Assembly (NCBI GenBank): GCA_024643915.1
Contig: JAHEMB010000042.1
Coordinates: 1-12,291, forward strand
Direction of reading: 5' to 3'
DNA: 12,291 nucleotides
Origin: Rhodothermaceae bacterium
GTDB lineage: Bacteria > Bacteroidota > Rhodothermia > Rhodothermales > JAHEMB01
The translations under genes and the position numbers were made by a program. Below the pieces are notes generated by a model. It was not told where the DNA came from. It saw nothing but the letters and a program-made list of their open reading frames with translations, and ran no database searches. Shown in pieces: positions 1 through 6,047 of the stretch. The stretch's first letter is position 1. The number at the start of each line of letters is the position of its first letter.

Positions 1-876
1 GGGACGGATTACGTCTTCGACAATTACGGCAGCGGGAATTACAGCGCCAGCGTCACGCATGACCCGGGTGGCAGTGAGATTTCCGTCAACATTTTGCTGA
101 CCAGCGTCAATAACGGGAGTCCTGTGCCGACGGGGGGTATTGACGTGGTGCGGATCTACTTCACCGTCCTTAATCCGGCTGCAAGCGCCGGCCTTACCTA
201 CAGCGACCCCTTATCGCAGATTTTCCAGGAGGACAACACCACCCCCGTAGATGACAATTACAACAATTCGGACCCTGTGCTACCGGTAGAACTGGTCTCG
301 TTCGAGGCGAAGCTGGAGGCGGACGACGTGGTGTTGCAGTGGGCCACAGCGGGCGAAACGAACAACGCCGGTTTCGAAGTGCAGCAGCGGCTGCTGGCGT
401 CGGGGGTGGCCGGACGCCCGGTTGATGACGGGGCGGCCTGGGAGCCGATCCACTTCGTCGAGGGGGCCGGCACGACCACCGAGCCCCAGCATTACCGGAA
501 CCGTGTAGAGGCTCTGCAGCCGGGCCGTTATGCTTTCCGCCTTAAGCAGATCGACTTCGATGGGGCCTTCGTTCACGGCCCGGAGGTAGAAGTGGCGCTG
601 GAGGTGCCGCGTGCGCTCGCCCTCAGGCCCAACTACCCCAACCCCTTCAACCCCCGCACCACCATCGTCTTTACGGTGCCGGATGTGGGGCGGGCCGTGC
701 TGACCGTGTATGACATGCTGGGCCGGGAGGTCGCCGTGCTCTTCGACGGGCCGGCACAGGCAGGCAAACAGCACGAGGTGAACTTCGAGGCCGGTTCCCT
801 GGCCACGGGCCTCTACGTGTACACGCTCGAACACGGTGGGCGGCGTCTCACGCGTAGTCTCATGCTGATGAAGTGA
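1..876 (+). CDS. T9SS-sorted secreted protein, C-terminal part (5' end outside window)
   Basis: The reading frame is open from base 1 and ends in TGA at 874-876, giving the last 291 residues of a larger protein. Residues 1-90 are beta-rich, Asn/Ser/Gly-rich sequence of unknown function. Residues from about 94 begin LPVELVSFEA and continue with WATAGETNNAGFEVQ, a fibronectin-III-like module commonly found just before the sorting domain in Rhodothermota/Bacteroidota secreted proteins. Residues about 207-291 form a type A T9SS sorting domain: NYPNPFNP at 211-218, then a VYDMLGREV segment and a GLYVYTL strand near the end. The family is exported by Sec, moved across the outer membrane by the type IX system and then released or anchored. 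The true start and N-terminal domain cannot be seen. Its position directly before the DUF6916-like and collar genes suggests, but does not prove, a common surface role. Confidence 0.88.
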   Translation, partial: GTDYVFDNYGSGNYSASVTHDPGGSEISVNILLTSVNNGSPVPTGGIDVVRIYFTVLNPAASAGLTYSDPLSQIFQEDNTTPVDDNYNNSDPVLPVELVSFEAKLEADDVVLQWATAGETNNAGFEVQQRLLASGVAGRPVDDGAAWEPIHFVEGAGTTTEPQHYRNRVEALQPGRYAFRLKQIDFDGAFVHGPEVEVALEVPRALALRPNYPNPFNPRTTIVFTVPDVGRAVLTVYDMLGREVAVLFDGPAQAGKQHEVNFEAGSLATGLYVYTLEHGGRRLTRSLMLMK

Positions 877-926
877 TCGAACAGGCGAAACCCAGGCGTC
901 GAACTGCTTATCACGTTCCTAGATAT

Positions 927-1238
927 ATGTCAGAGCAGCTAACGAAGTCGGCTTTTGCCCGGCACGAGAAGTCTACCTTCACCCTCGCATCGAACGGGGA
1001 GCCCCAATCGCTCGTGTTGATGGAGGTCGCCGACCTTTCCTCCGACCCCGAGAATGACGAGAGCTTCTCGCTCCTTTTCCACGCTACCGGCCCGGGCCTG
1101 CTCGGCCAGGGCCTCTATCAGCTGAATCACCAGGAGATGGGATCGCAGGCGCTCTTCCTCGTGCCTGTAGACGCTGACGAAAGCGGCGCTTATTACGAGG
1201 CGGTCTTCAACCGAAAGGTCAAAAACAGCCTGCGTTGA
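927..1238 (+). CDS. DUF6916-like small protein
   Basis: This predicts a 103-residue protein. Its pattern, with FSLLFHATGPGLLGQGLYQL, then a HQEMG turn, FLVPVD and YYEAVFNR at the C-terminus, matches what I recall of the DUF6916 family (about 100 residues, function unknown). That family tends to be encoded next to tail-collar/MdpB proteins. I chose ATG 927 because the family-like sequence begins there. An in-frame GTG at 873 would add 18 basic residues and overlap the upstream stop by four bases (GTGA), which would couple it to the T9SS gene. Neither start has a good Shine-Dalgarno sequence. There is no signal peptide and no membrane segment, so it is predicted cytoplasmic. It lies 259 nt upstream of the first collar gene, in the same direction. 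The family assignment is from memory of the motif pattern, not from a search. Confidence 0.72.
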   Translation: MSEQLTKSAFARHEKSTFTLASNGEPQSLVLMEVADLSSDPENDESFSLLFHATGPGLLGQGLYQLNHQEMGSQALFLVPVDADESGAYYEAVFNRKVKNSLR

Positions 1239-1497
1239 GCGACTGATTTTCTCAGGGCCGCTGGTTGAATTAGTTTCGGCAAACCCCTATTATCGAAGGG
1301 TGAAAGCACCGGCGGTCATCGCCTTTCGCCCACGCTGTTTGGCAGGCCGCGTAGAAGCCGAGCGAGCCTGGCCGCGTGCTAATGATCAACGGCGAAGGCC
1401 GACACGGTAACGGACCGCCTCGTAGCGGTGCTCGTTCCGATTTTTCGAACGCGGTCGTACGAGCGGCTGTGCATCATCCAACCACGGAGGCCGAATT
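1239..1497 (+). promoter_or_regulatory. Hairpin-rich leader before the collar genes
   Basis: This 259-nt gene-free stretch ends in a clear ribosome binding site (GGAGG, 1486-1490, seven bases before ATG 1498). Several inverted repeats are visible. GGGTGAAA (1298-1305) can pair with TTTCGCCC (1324-1331), enclosing GGCG/CGCC (1311-1314, 1320-1323). GGCAGGC (1341-1347) can pair with GCCTG (1366-1370). ACCGC/GCGGT lies at 1414-1418 and 1425-1429, and CGTTC/GAACG at 1433-1437 and 1447-1451. CCC at 1285-1287 competes for the GGG at 1298-1300. I could not match it to a known riboswitch class. It may hold the collar promoter and a structured 5' untranslated region, or be a decayed coding region. Confidence 0.4.
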
Positions 1498-2025
1498 ATG
1501 TCAGAGCCTTTCCTCGCAGAGGTCCGCATCGTGGGCTTCAATTTTGCTCCACGCGGGTGGGCCTTTTGCGATGGGCAGATTTTGCCTATAAGCCAGAACC
1601 AGTCGCTGTACTCCCTGCTTGGCACCACCTACGGCGGCGATGGGCGCACGTCCTTTGCTCTTCCGGACCTGCGGGGCCGCACGCCTATCCACGTGGGCTC
1701 TTCTAACGGCAGCATCCATTTGCTCGGTCAGAAGGGAGGGGAGGAAACGCACACGCTCAATGCGGCGGAGATGCCCCAGCACTCGCACATCCTCAACGGC
1801 ACCAATGTCAGCGCCACCTTACCGGGACCGACGGATAACCTGATGGCCCAGACGCCGCAGGCCGTCGGCCCCATCTATAGCGACGCCGCCGCCACCCTGA
1901 ACGTGACCCTCGCGAGCGCCGCTGTCACCAATACCGGCGGGGGGCAGGCGCACAACAACATGCAGCCCGTTCTCGTGCTCAACTTCTGCATCGCCTTGCA
2001 GGGGCTATTCCCGTCCCGAAATTAA
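1498..2025 (+). CDS. Phage tail collar domain protein (MdpB type), copy 1
   Basis: A 175-residue tail-collar protein of the 'microcystin-dependent protein' (MdpB) type. Residues 1-62 hold the conserved collar signature: FAPRGWAFCDGQ at 16-27, the YGGDGR turn at 45-50 and LPDLRGR at 55-61. A HSH motif follows at 95-97, then a variable middle (about 98-145) and the conserved end TGGGQAHNNMQP with a C-terminal LNFCIALQGLFPSR. In phage tail fibres, HxH motifs of this kind can bind metal along a trimer axis; that the same holds here is inference. The cellular role of bacterial MdpB-like proteins is not established. No signal peptide is seen. The ribosome binding site GGAGG (1486-1490) is strong. 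It is first of three tandem paralogues, with 12 nt to the next. Confidence 0.93.
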   Translation: MSEPFLAEVRIVGFNFAPRGWAFCDGQILPISQNQSLYSLLGTTYGGDGRTSFALPDLRGRTPIHVGSSNGSIHLLGQKGGEETHTLNAAEMPQHSHILNGTNVSATLPGPTDNLMAQTPQAVGPIYSDAAATLNVTLASAAVTNTGGGQAHNNMQPVLVLNFCIALQGLFPSRN

Positions 2026-2037
2026 AGGAGGATCGAT

Positions 2038-2553
2038 ATGTCAGAACCATTTGTCGGAGAGATCCGCATGTTTGCGGGCAACTTCGCCCCACGGGGATGG
2101 GCCTTCTGCGACGGCCAACTGCTTGCGGTTTCCCAAAACGACGCGCTCTTCAGCCTGTTCGGCACCATCTACGGCGGCGACGGGCGGACCACCTTTGGCC
2201 TGCCCGACCTGCGCGGGCGCCTCCCCATCCACGCCGGTACCGGGCCGGGCCTTTCGCCTCGGCGCCTCGGCGCAAAGTTCGGAACAGAGGAGGAAACAAT
2301 CACGATCAATCAGTTGCCTTCACACCGACATGGATGGCAGGCAACGTCTGCGAACGCCCAGAACACGTCGCCTGCTCAAAATGCCTTGGCCACGCCCAGT
2401 TTTTTCATCTACGCGGCTGCGCAAAACCTGGGCACGCTCTCCTCGAACACCATCACGGCCACGGGCGGCTCTCAGTCACACTCCAACCTGATGCCGTTCC
2501 TCTGCGTCAATTTCATCGTCGCCCTTTTCGGCATTTACCCGAGTCGACAATAA
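2038..2553 (+). CDS. Phage tail collar domain protein (MdpB type), copy 2
   Basis: A 171-residue paralogue of copy 1, starting MSEPFVGEIRMFAGNFAPRG. The collar signature (FCDGQ 23-27, YGGDGR 45-50, LPDLRGR 55-61), a HRH motif at 96-98 and the conserved SHSNLMPF...ALFGIYPSR C-terminus are all present. The middle (about 99-138) is Ala/Asn/Ser-rich and differs completely from its neighbours, as expected if it forms a specificity-giving tip. An almost ideal Shine-Dalgarno (AAAGGAGG, 2024-2031) overlaps the stop codon of copy 1 and lies six bases before the ATG, so translation is probably coupled. Its first 60 codons are very close to copy 3, including a 23-base perfect match (2071-2093 and 2597-2619). 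Confidence 0.93.
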   Translation: MSEPFVGEIRMFAGNFAPRGWAFCDGQLLAVSQNDALFSLFGTIYGGDGRTTFGLPDLRGRLPIHAGTGPGLSPRRLGAKFGTEEETITINQLPSHRHGWQATSANAQNTSPAQNALATPSFFIYAAAQNLGTLSSNTITATGGSQSHSNLMPFLCVNFIVALFGIYPSRQ

Positions 2554-2563
2554 GGAGGCTGCT

Positions 2564-3091
2564 ATGTCAGAACCATTTCTTGCAGAAATTCGCATTTTTG
2601 CGGGCAACTTCGCCCCACGTGGCTGGGCCTTCTGCAACGGGCAGTTACTGCCCATCGCCCAGAATACGGCGCTTTTTTCCCTGATCGGGACGACCTATGG
2701 CGGTGACGGCCGTACCACGACGGCGCTGCCGAATTTGAAGGGCCGCGCGCCCATGCATCCGGGACGGGGGCCGGGGCTCACCGCGCGCCGCTTGGGGGAG
2801 CGCGGCGGAACCGAAACGGTGACCCTGACGGAGGCGCAGATGCCCGCGCACCCGCACATGGCTGAGGCGAGCAACGACAGCCCTGAATCCAACGACCCCG
2901 GGGGGCGCGTGGAAGCGCGTGGGCCCACGCGGACGAGTGTGCTATACGCACCGGGCGACTCGGCGACGGCCGCCATGCGGAACGGATCCCTCCAAAATGC
3001 CGGGGGCAGCCTGGCGCACAATAACGTGCAACCCTTCCTCGTGATGAATTTCATCATCGCGCTGGTAGGGCTGTATCCCAGCCGCGGCTAG
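2564..3091 (+). CDS. Phage tail collar domain protein (MdpB type), copy 3
   Basis: A 175-residue paralogue with the same architecture: FCNGQ 23-27, YGGDGR 45-50, LPNLKGR 55-61, a HPH motif at 96-98, and AHNNVQPF with a final ALVGLYPSR. In the signature Asp25 is replaced by Asn, and LPDLRGR becomes LPNLKGR. The variable middle (about 101-140) is far more charged than in copies 1 and 2, with a run of Glu, Asp, Pro and Arg residues, so it may contact a different partner. The ribosome binding site AAGGAGG (2552-2558) overlaps the copy 2 stop and sits five bases before the ATG. This is the last gene of the collar unit; a terminator hairpin follows 26 nt after the stop codon. Confidence 0.93.
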   Translation: MSEPFLAEIRIFAGNFAPRGWAFCNGQLLPIAQNTALFSLIGTTYGGDGRTTTALPNLKGRAPMHPGRGPGLTARRLGERGGTETVTLTEAQMPAHPHMAEASNDSPESNDPGGRVEARGPTRTSVLYAPGDSATAAMRNGSLQNAGGSLAHNNVQPFLVMNFIIALVGLYPSRG

Positions 3092-3116
3092 CGGCTTCCC
3101 TATGAAGCGTGTTTTC

Positions 3117-3154
3117 GGGCGGCCTGCTATGAAGGCGGGCCGCCCACGTTTTTT
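3117..3154 (+). terminator. Intrinsic terminator after the collar genes
   Basis: GGGCGGCC (3117-3124) pairs perfectly with GGCCGCCC (3138-3145) across a 13-base loop. After the three bases ACG comes a run of six T (3149-3154). This is the clearest rho-independent terminator in the window and ends the three-collar transcript before the methyltransferase gene. Confidence 0.85.
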
Positions 3155-3174
3155 GTCACAGCAAGAGTGCCTTG

Positions 3175-3777
3175 ATGGATCCGACGTACCGGAAGAGCGA
3201 AGTGCCGGAAGGACGCTCCGGACCCTGGGCGGTTGAGCAGTTCCAAGTGGGTCCTGTGCCGTCCGCCCGTCCCGATGAGCGCCCGGCCTGCTTCAGAACG
3301 CCGCCGGGCACGTACACCCGGTTGAAGCGGGGTAACGAAGTGTTTATGACGGACGTGTACGACGAGTGGTGGACGCAACGGGCGGCCCTCGACGAAGCAA
3401 GGCAACGCGGGGGCAGGGTCCTGATCACCGGCCTGGGGTTGGGCCTGGTGGCGGCGTGCCTGCTGGAGCCGCCGGAGTCGCCGGTCGAGCATGTTACCAT
3501 CATCGAAGCTTCGGGAGACGTCATCCGGCTCGTGGCGCCCCACCTCAACGATCGTTTCGGAAACCAAATCGCCATCGAACACGCTGATGCTTATACCTGG
3601 GCGCCCCCGGCGGGCGCGCATTTCAGCGTCGGGTGGCACGACATTTGGCCCAACCCATACCCCCCCGAAGTGACGGAAGAAATGGCCCGCTTGGAGATGC
3701 GCTATGCTCCCTATTGCGACTGGCAAGGATCGTGGCCGAGGGCCGTTCATCGAGCCGCTGGTATGACGAACGCCTGA
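3175..3777 (+). CDS. Class I SAM-dependent methyltransferase, spermidine-synthase-like fold
   Basis: A 200-residue protein with a Rossmann-type SAM-binding core. Motif I is ITGLGLG (84-90), followed by the acidic end of strand 2 in VTIIEASGDVI (Glu111) and an acidic HADAY segment (137-141). The motif IV region reads GWHDIWPNPYPPEV (153-166), and the C-terminus contains CDWQGSWP (181-188). This layout is typical of spermidine-synthase-like methyltransferases of unknown substrate. The aminopropyltransferase active-site pattern (a D-S/x-x-D-P stretch) is not seen, so I do not call it speE. A TTG at 3172 directly precedes the chosen ATG; neither has a strong ribosome binding site. It starts only 21 nt after the terminator T-run and is followed by the GNAT gene after 47 nt. 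It is predicted cytoplasmic and the substrate is unknown. Confidence 0.78.
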   Translation: MDPTYRKSEVPEGRSGPWAVEQFQVGPVPSARPDERPACFRTPPGTYTRLKRGNEVFMTDVYDEWWTQRAALDEARQRGGRVLITGLGLGLVAACLLEPPESPVEHVTIIEASGDVIRLVAPHLNDRFGNQIAIEHADAYTWAPPAGAHFSVGWHDIWPNPYPPEVTEEMARLEMRYAPYCDWQGSWPRAVHRAAGMTNA

Positions 3778-3824
3778 GCGCAGCCGCCCTCTCCTTGTTC
3801 CTTCGCGCCAGCTGTTGCTAAGAA

Positions 3825-4349
3825 ATGTCTCTTGCGTTCCGCCCTATCCGTCCTGAAGACAAGGCCTTCTTGTGTGAACTCTACGCCAGCACGCGGCGCG
3901 AGGAACTGGCCCAGGTGGACTGGGAGCCGGCGCAGGTGGAGGCGTTCCTCAAGATGCAGTTCGAGGCGCAGCACACTTACTACGAAGAGCACTACGCCGA
4001 GGCCGACTTCCTCATCATCGAAGAGGAAGGTGATGCGGTGGGGCGGCTCTATGTGGCGCGGTGGGACGACGAGATCCGCATCGTCGATATTGCCCTCTTG
4101 CCCCCTCACCGTAACCGTGGGCTGGGCAGCCGCCTGCTGAAGGATCTTTTGGAGGAAGGCGCCGCGGCGGGCCTGCCCGTCCGCATCCACGTCGAGAAAT
4201 TCAACCCGGCCTTGCGGCTCTACCGGCGGCTCGGCTTCACCGAGGTGAAGGACCGGGGGGTGTACCTGCTGATGGAATGGACGCCCGCCGCAGTCTCGGC
4301 GTCGGGCCTCAATACAGCAAAAGCCGGCGACGAACCCTCAGTTGGTTGA
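3825..4349 (+). CDS. GNAT family N-acetyltransferase
   Basis: A 174-residue GNAT-fold enzyme predicted to transfer an acetyl group from acetyl-CoA to an amine. The acetyl-CoA pyrophosphate-binding motif A is HRNRGLGSRLL (95-105), matching R/Q-x-x-G-x-G. Motif B follows as NPALRLYRRLGF (127-138). The N-terminal half (FRPIRPEDKAFLCELYAS) is also typical. The catalytic core ends near residue 152; the last 22 residues are a low-complexity tail whose coding sequence overlaps the 3' end of the opposite-strand four-helix-bundle gene. It lies downstream of the methyltransferase and collar genes, so a protein-modifying role on these surface or filament proteins is possible but only inferred. The substrate cannot be read from sequence. 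Confidence 0.88.
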   Translation: MSLAFRPIRPEDKAFLCELYASTRREELAQVDWEPAQVEAFLKMQFEAQHTYYEEHYAEADFLIIEEEGDAVGRLYVARWDDEIRIVDIALLPPHRNRGLGSRLLKDLLEEGAAAGLPVRIHVEKFNPALRLYRRLGFTEVKDRGVYLLMEWTPAAVSASGLNTAKAGDEPSVG

Positions 4350-4692
4350 CCGCCTGTTGCAGCGCGTGATTACGGTGCAACAGCGTCTCGTACTGATCCA
4401 GCGTGAGGTACTTGGCCTCGAGGGAGAAGTTGAGCCAGAGCCCGAGGTAGGCGCAGGCACTCTGCGCTCCGTCGAGGTGCAGCTCATAGGTGGGCCGGTG
4501 TTCGAGGTGCTCCCAGGCCTTCTCCACTTCCACCGAGATGGCGTCGGCGGCGTGGCGGAGCTCGCGGATCAGCCGGGCCTGGGCCGGTGGAGGGAAGCGC
4601 CGCGTCATCCAGAAAACGTCGTCGGCGAGGTCGCAGGCTCGGCGGTAGGCCTTGAGATTGTGCAGGGTGTGGTCGGTGGAGGGTGCATACAT
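4309..4692 (-). CDS. Four-helix-bundle protein, 23S rRNA intervening-sequence (IVP) family
   Basis: A 127-residue, all-helical protein. The opening LHNLKAYRRACDLADDVF and the following TRRFPPP segment match the start of the IVP/S23 four-helix-bundle family, and RELRHAADAISVEVEKAWEHL fills the helix 2 position. The usual SIPSNIAEG signature is replaced by AISVEVEKA, so this is a divergent member. A helix with YLGLWLNFSLEAKYL and a basic C-terminus (RVRRRLLLY) follow. Founding members are encoded within intervening sequences of 23S rRNA genes, but many are free-standing like this one, with unknown function. It is read divergently from asd and its last 41 bases overlap the 3' end of the GNAT gene. 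No strong ribosome binding site is evident. Confidence 0.75.
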   Translation of the reverse strand: MYAPSTDHTLHNLKAYRRACDLADDVFWMTRRFPPPAQARLIRELRHAADAISVEVEKAWEHLEHRPTYELHLDGAQSACAYLGLWLNFSLEAKYLTLDQYETLLHRNHALQQAVNQLRVRRRLLLY

Positions 4693-4742
4693 GACGGAGT
4701 CCGGGGTGGGTGGGAAGGTTGCCCATTACGTGCGTGCGTAAG

Positions 4743-4808
4743 CCCCGTACCCTAATAGACAAAATATTGAACTAATAAATGTCTTCTCCGACAAAAAAAG
4801 TTTTGGCG
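4743..4808. promoter_or_regulatory. AT-rich divergent promoter region (IVP gene / asd)
   Basis: This short stretch is strikingly AT-rich in a GC-rich chromosome and lies between two divergently read genes, so it probably holds promoters for both. On the - strand, TTTG and TATTTTG elements occur about 25 bases apart. This loosely resembles the Bacteroidota TTTG / TAnnTTTG promoter, but both the spacing and the second box deviate. On the + strand a TAATAAAT stretch could serve as a -7/-10 element. No single promoter can be assigned with confidence. Confidence 0.35.
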
Positions 4809-4878
4809 GGTTGTGGATTGAACCAGCGTGGCCCATCATTCGTTGAGAGGAGGATCTGAAACAGAAAACGAGAAAGTG

Positions 4879-5973
4879 ATGGAGCAGCAGCGTTTCCGTG
4901 TCGGTATCCTGGGCGCCACAGGTGCCGTCGGGCAAAAGTTCGTTGAGGTGTTGGAAGGCCATCCGTGGTTCGAAATCACGGCGCTCGCCGCCTCCGAGCG
5001 GTCCGCCGGGCGCCCCTACGCCGAGGCTGCCAACTGGATCGGGTCCAGCGAAATCCCCCCCCACGTTGCGGCAATGGAGGTGCAGGAAGCCGAGCCGGGC
5101 TTCAACGCCGACCTGGTCTTCTCCGGCCTCGATTCCTCCGTGGCGGGCGAGATAGAGGCTGCTTTCGCCCGAGCCGGATACCCCGTCATCTCGAACGCGC
5201 GCAACTACCGGATGCAAGACGACGTGCCGCTTCTCATCCCCGAGATCAACCCCGACCACACCCGCCTTATAGAGCGGCAGCAGTGGGATGAGGGGAACGG
5301 CGAAGCCCGCGGTGGCTTCATCGTCACTAACCCGAACTGCTCCACCGTCGGCCTGGTGTGCGCCTTGCGCCCGCTCGTCGATGCCTTCGGCGTGGCGCAG
5401 GTACAGGTGACGACGATGCAGGCGCTCTCTGGCGCGGGCTACCCCGGCGTCTCCTCCCTCGATGCCCTCGGCAACGTTGTCCCATACATCGGCGGTGAAG
5501 AGGAGAAGATGGCCGCCGAGCCGCGTAAGCTCCTTGGCACCCTCCGCGATGGGGTTGTGGAGCCGGCTGCGCTAGCCATCAGCGCCCAGTGCAATCGCGT
5601 GCCGGTGCTGGACGGCCACATGGAATGTATTTCGGTGAAGTTCGCCTCCCCGGCCGCCGTCGAGGACGTGCGCCGGGCCTTCCTCGATTACCGCAGCCCC
5701 ATCGACGCCTACGACCTGCCGAGCGCCCCGCCCCGCCTCCTGCACGTGTTCGACGACCCGCGCTTCCCCCAGCCGCGCCGCCATGCCAGCCTGGGGCGCG
5801 GTCTCACGGTGTCCATCGGCCGCATCCGCCCCTGCGAAGTGCTTGACGTCAAGTTCGTCGCGCTCGTTCACAACACCGTGCGCGGCGCCGCCGGCGGCGC
5901 CGTCCTCAACGCCGAGCTGCTGGTGCACCAGGGATACCTGAAAAAGCGGCAGCGGGCGGCGGTTAGTGCTTGA
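4879..5973 (+). CDS. asd: Aspartate-semialdehyde dehydrogenase, archaeal/fungal-type
   Basis: A 364-residue enzyme that reduces aspartyl phosphate to aspartate semialdehyde with NADPH, the branch-point step to lysine/diaminopimelate, threonine and methionine in the cytoplasm. The dinucleotide-binding motif is GATGAVG (12-18). The active-site cysteine is Cys154 in VTNPNCSTVGL, and the probable catalytic histidine is His247 in VPVLDGHMECISV. A conserved C-terminal segment ends in ALVHNTVRGAAGGAVLNAELL. Length and motifs fit the archaeal/fungal-type (TIGR00978-like) branch better than the E. coli type. I chose ATG 4879 because the Rossmann strand begins a few residues later. A GTG lies at 4876 and another at 4828. 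A strong AGAGGAGGA (4846-4854) lies 24 bases before ATG 4879, too far to serve it. It appears to be transcribed alone, before tRNA-Leu. Confidence 0.95.
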   Translation: MEQQRFRVGILGATGAVGQKFVEVLEGHPWFEITALAASERSAGRPYAEAANWIGSSEIPPHVAAMEVQEAEPGFNADLVFSGLDSSVAGEIEAAFARAGYPVISNARNYRMQDDVPLLIPEINPDHTRLIERQQWDEGNGEARGGFIVTNPNCSTVGLVCALRPLVDAFGVAQVQVTTMQALSGAGYPGVSSLDALGNVVPYIGGEEEKMAAEPRKLLGTLRDGVVEPAALAISAQCNRVPVLDGHMECISVKFASPAAVEDVRRAFLDYRSPIDAYDLPSAPPRLLHVFDDPRFPQPRRHASLGRGLTVSIGRIRPCEVLDVKFVALVHNTVRGAAGGAVLNAELLVHQGYLKKRQRAAVSA

Positions 5974-6047
5974 TGCAACCTCCGTCCCTTCTTAAGTTTT
6001 GAACCTGTGCAGCGCGTCGCAACGTTGAAGGCTCCGTGCTGTCCTAT

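Noticed and set aside
280..834. Long - strand frame opposite the T9SS protein
   Set aside because: It is antisense to a clearly recognised sorting domain and has no motif or start signal of its own.
1275..1335. Possible c-di-GMP-I (GEMM) riboswitch, because of GGCAAACC and GGGTGAAAG
   Set aside because: The conserved ACGCAAAGCC-type core and the second hairpin with its receptor are missing. Only a short opening motif matches, so I treat it as an unassigned structured leader.
1498..3091. Prophage or contractile injection system
   Set aside because: Only collar-domain proteins are present. No sheath, tube, baseplate, capsid, terminase, lysis gene or integrase lies within the window.
3127..3750. 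Long open frame on the - strand opposite the methyltransferase gene
   Set aside because: It mirrors the methyltransferase gene, has an Arg/Pro/His-rich composition typical of antisense GC-rich frames and shows no family motif.
3175..3777. Spermidine synthase (speE)
   Set aside because: The fold is similar, but the protein is short and lacks the aminopropyltransferase active-site pattern; general methyltransferase is the safer call.
5572..5928. 118-aa - strand frame inside asd
   Set aside because: It is antisense to conserved asd sequence including the catalytic His region, with no family resemblance.
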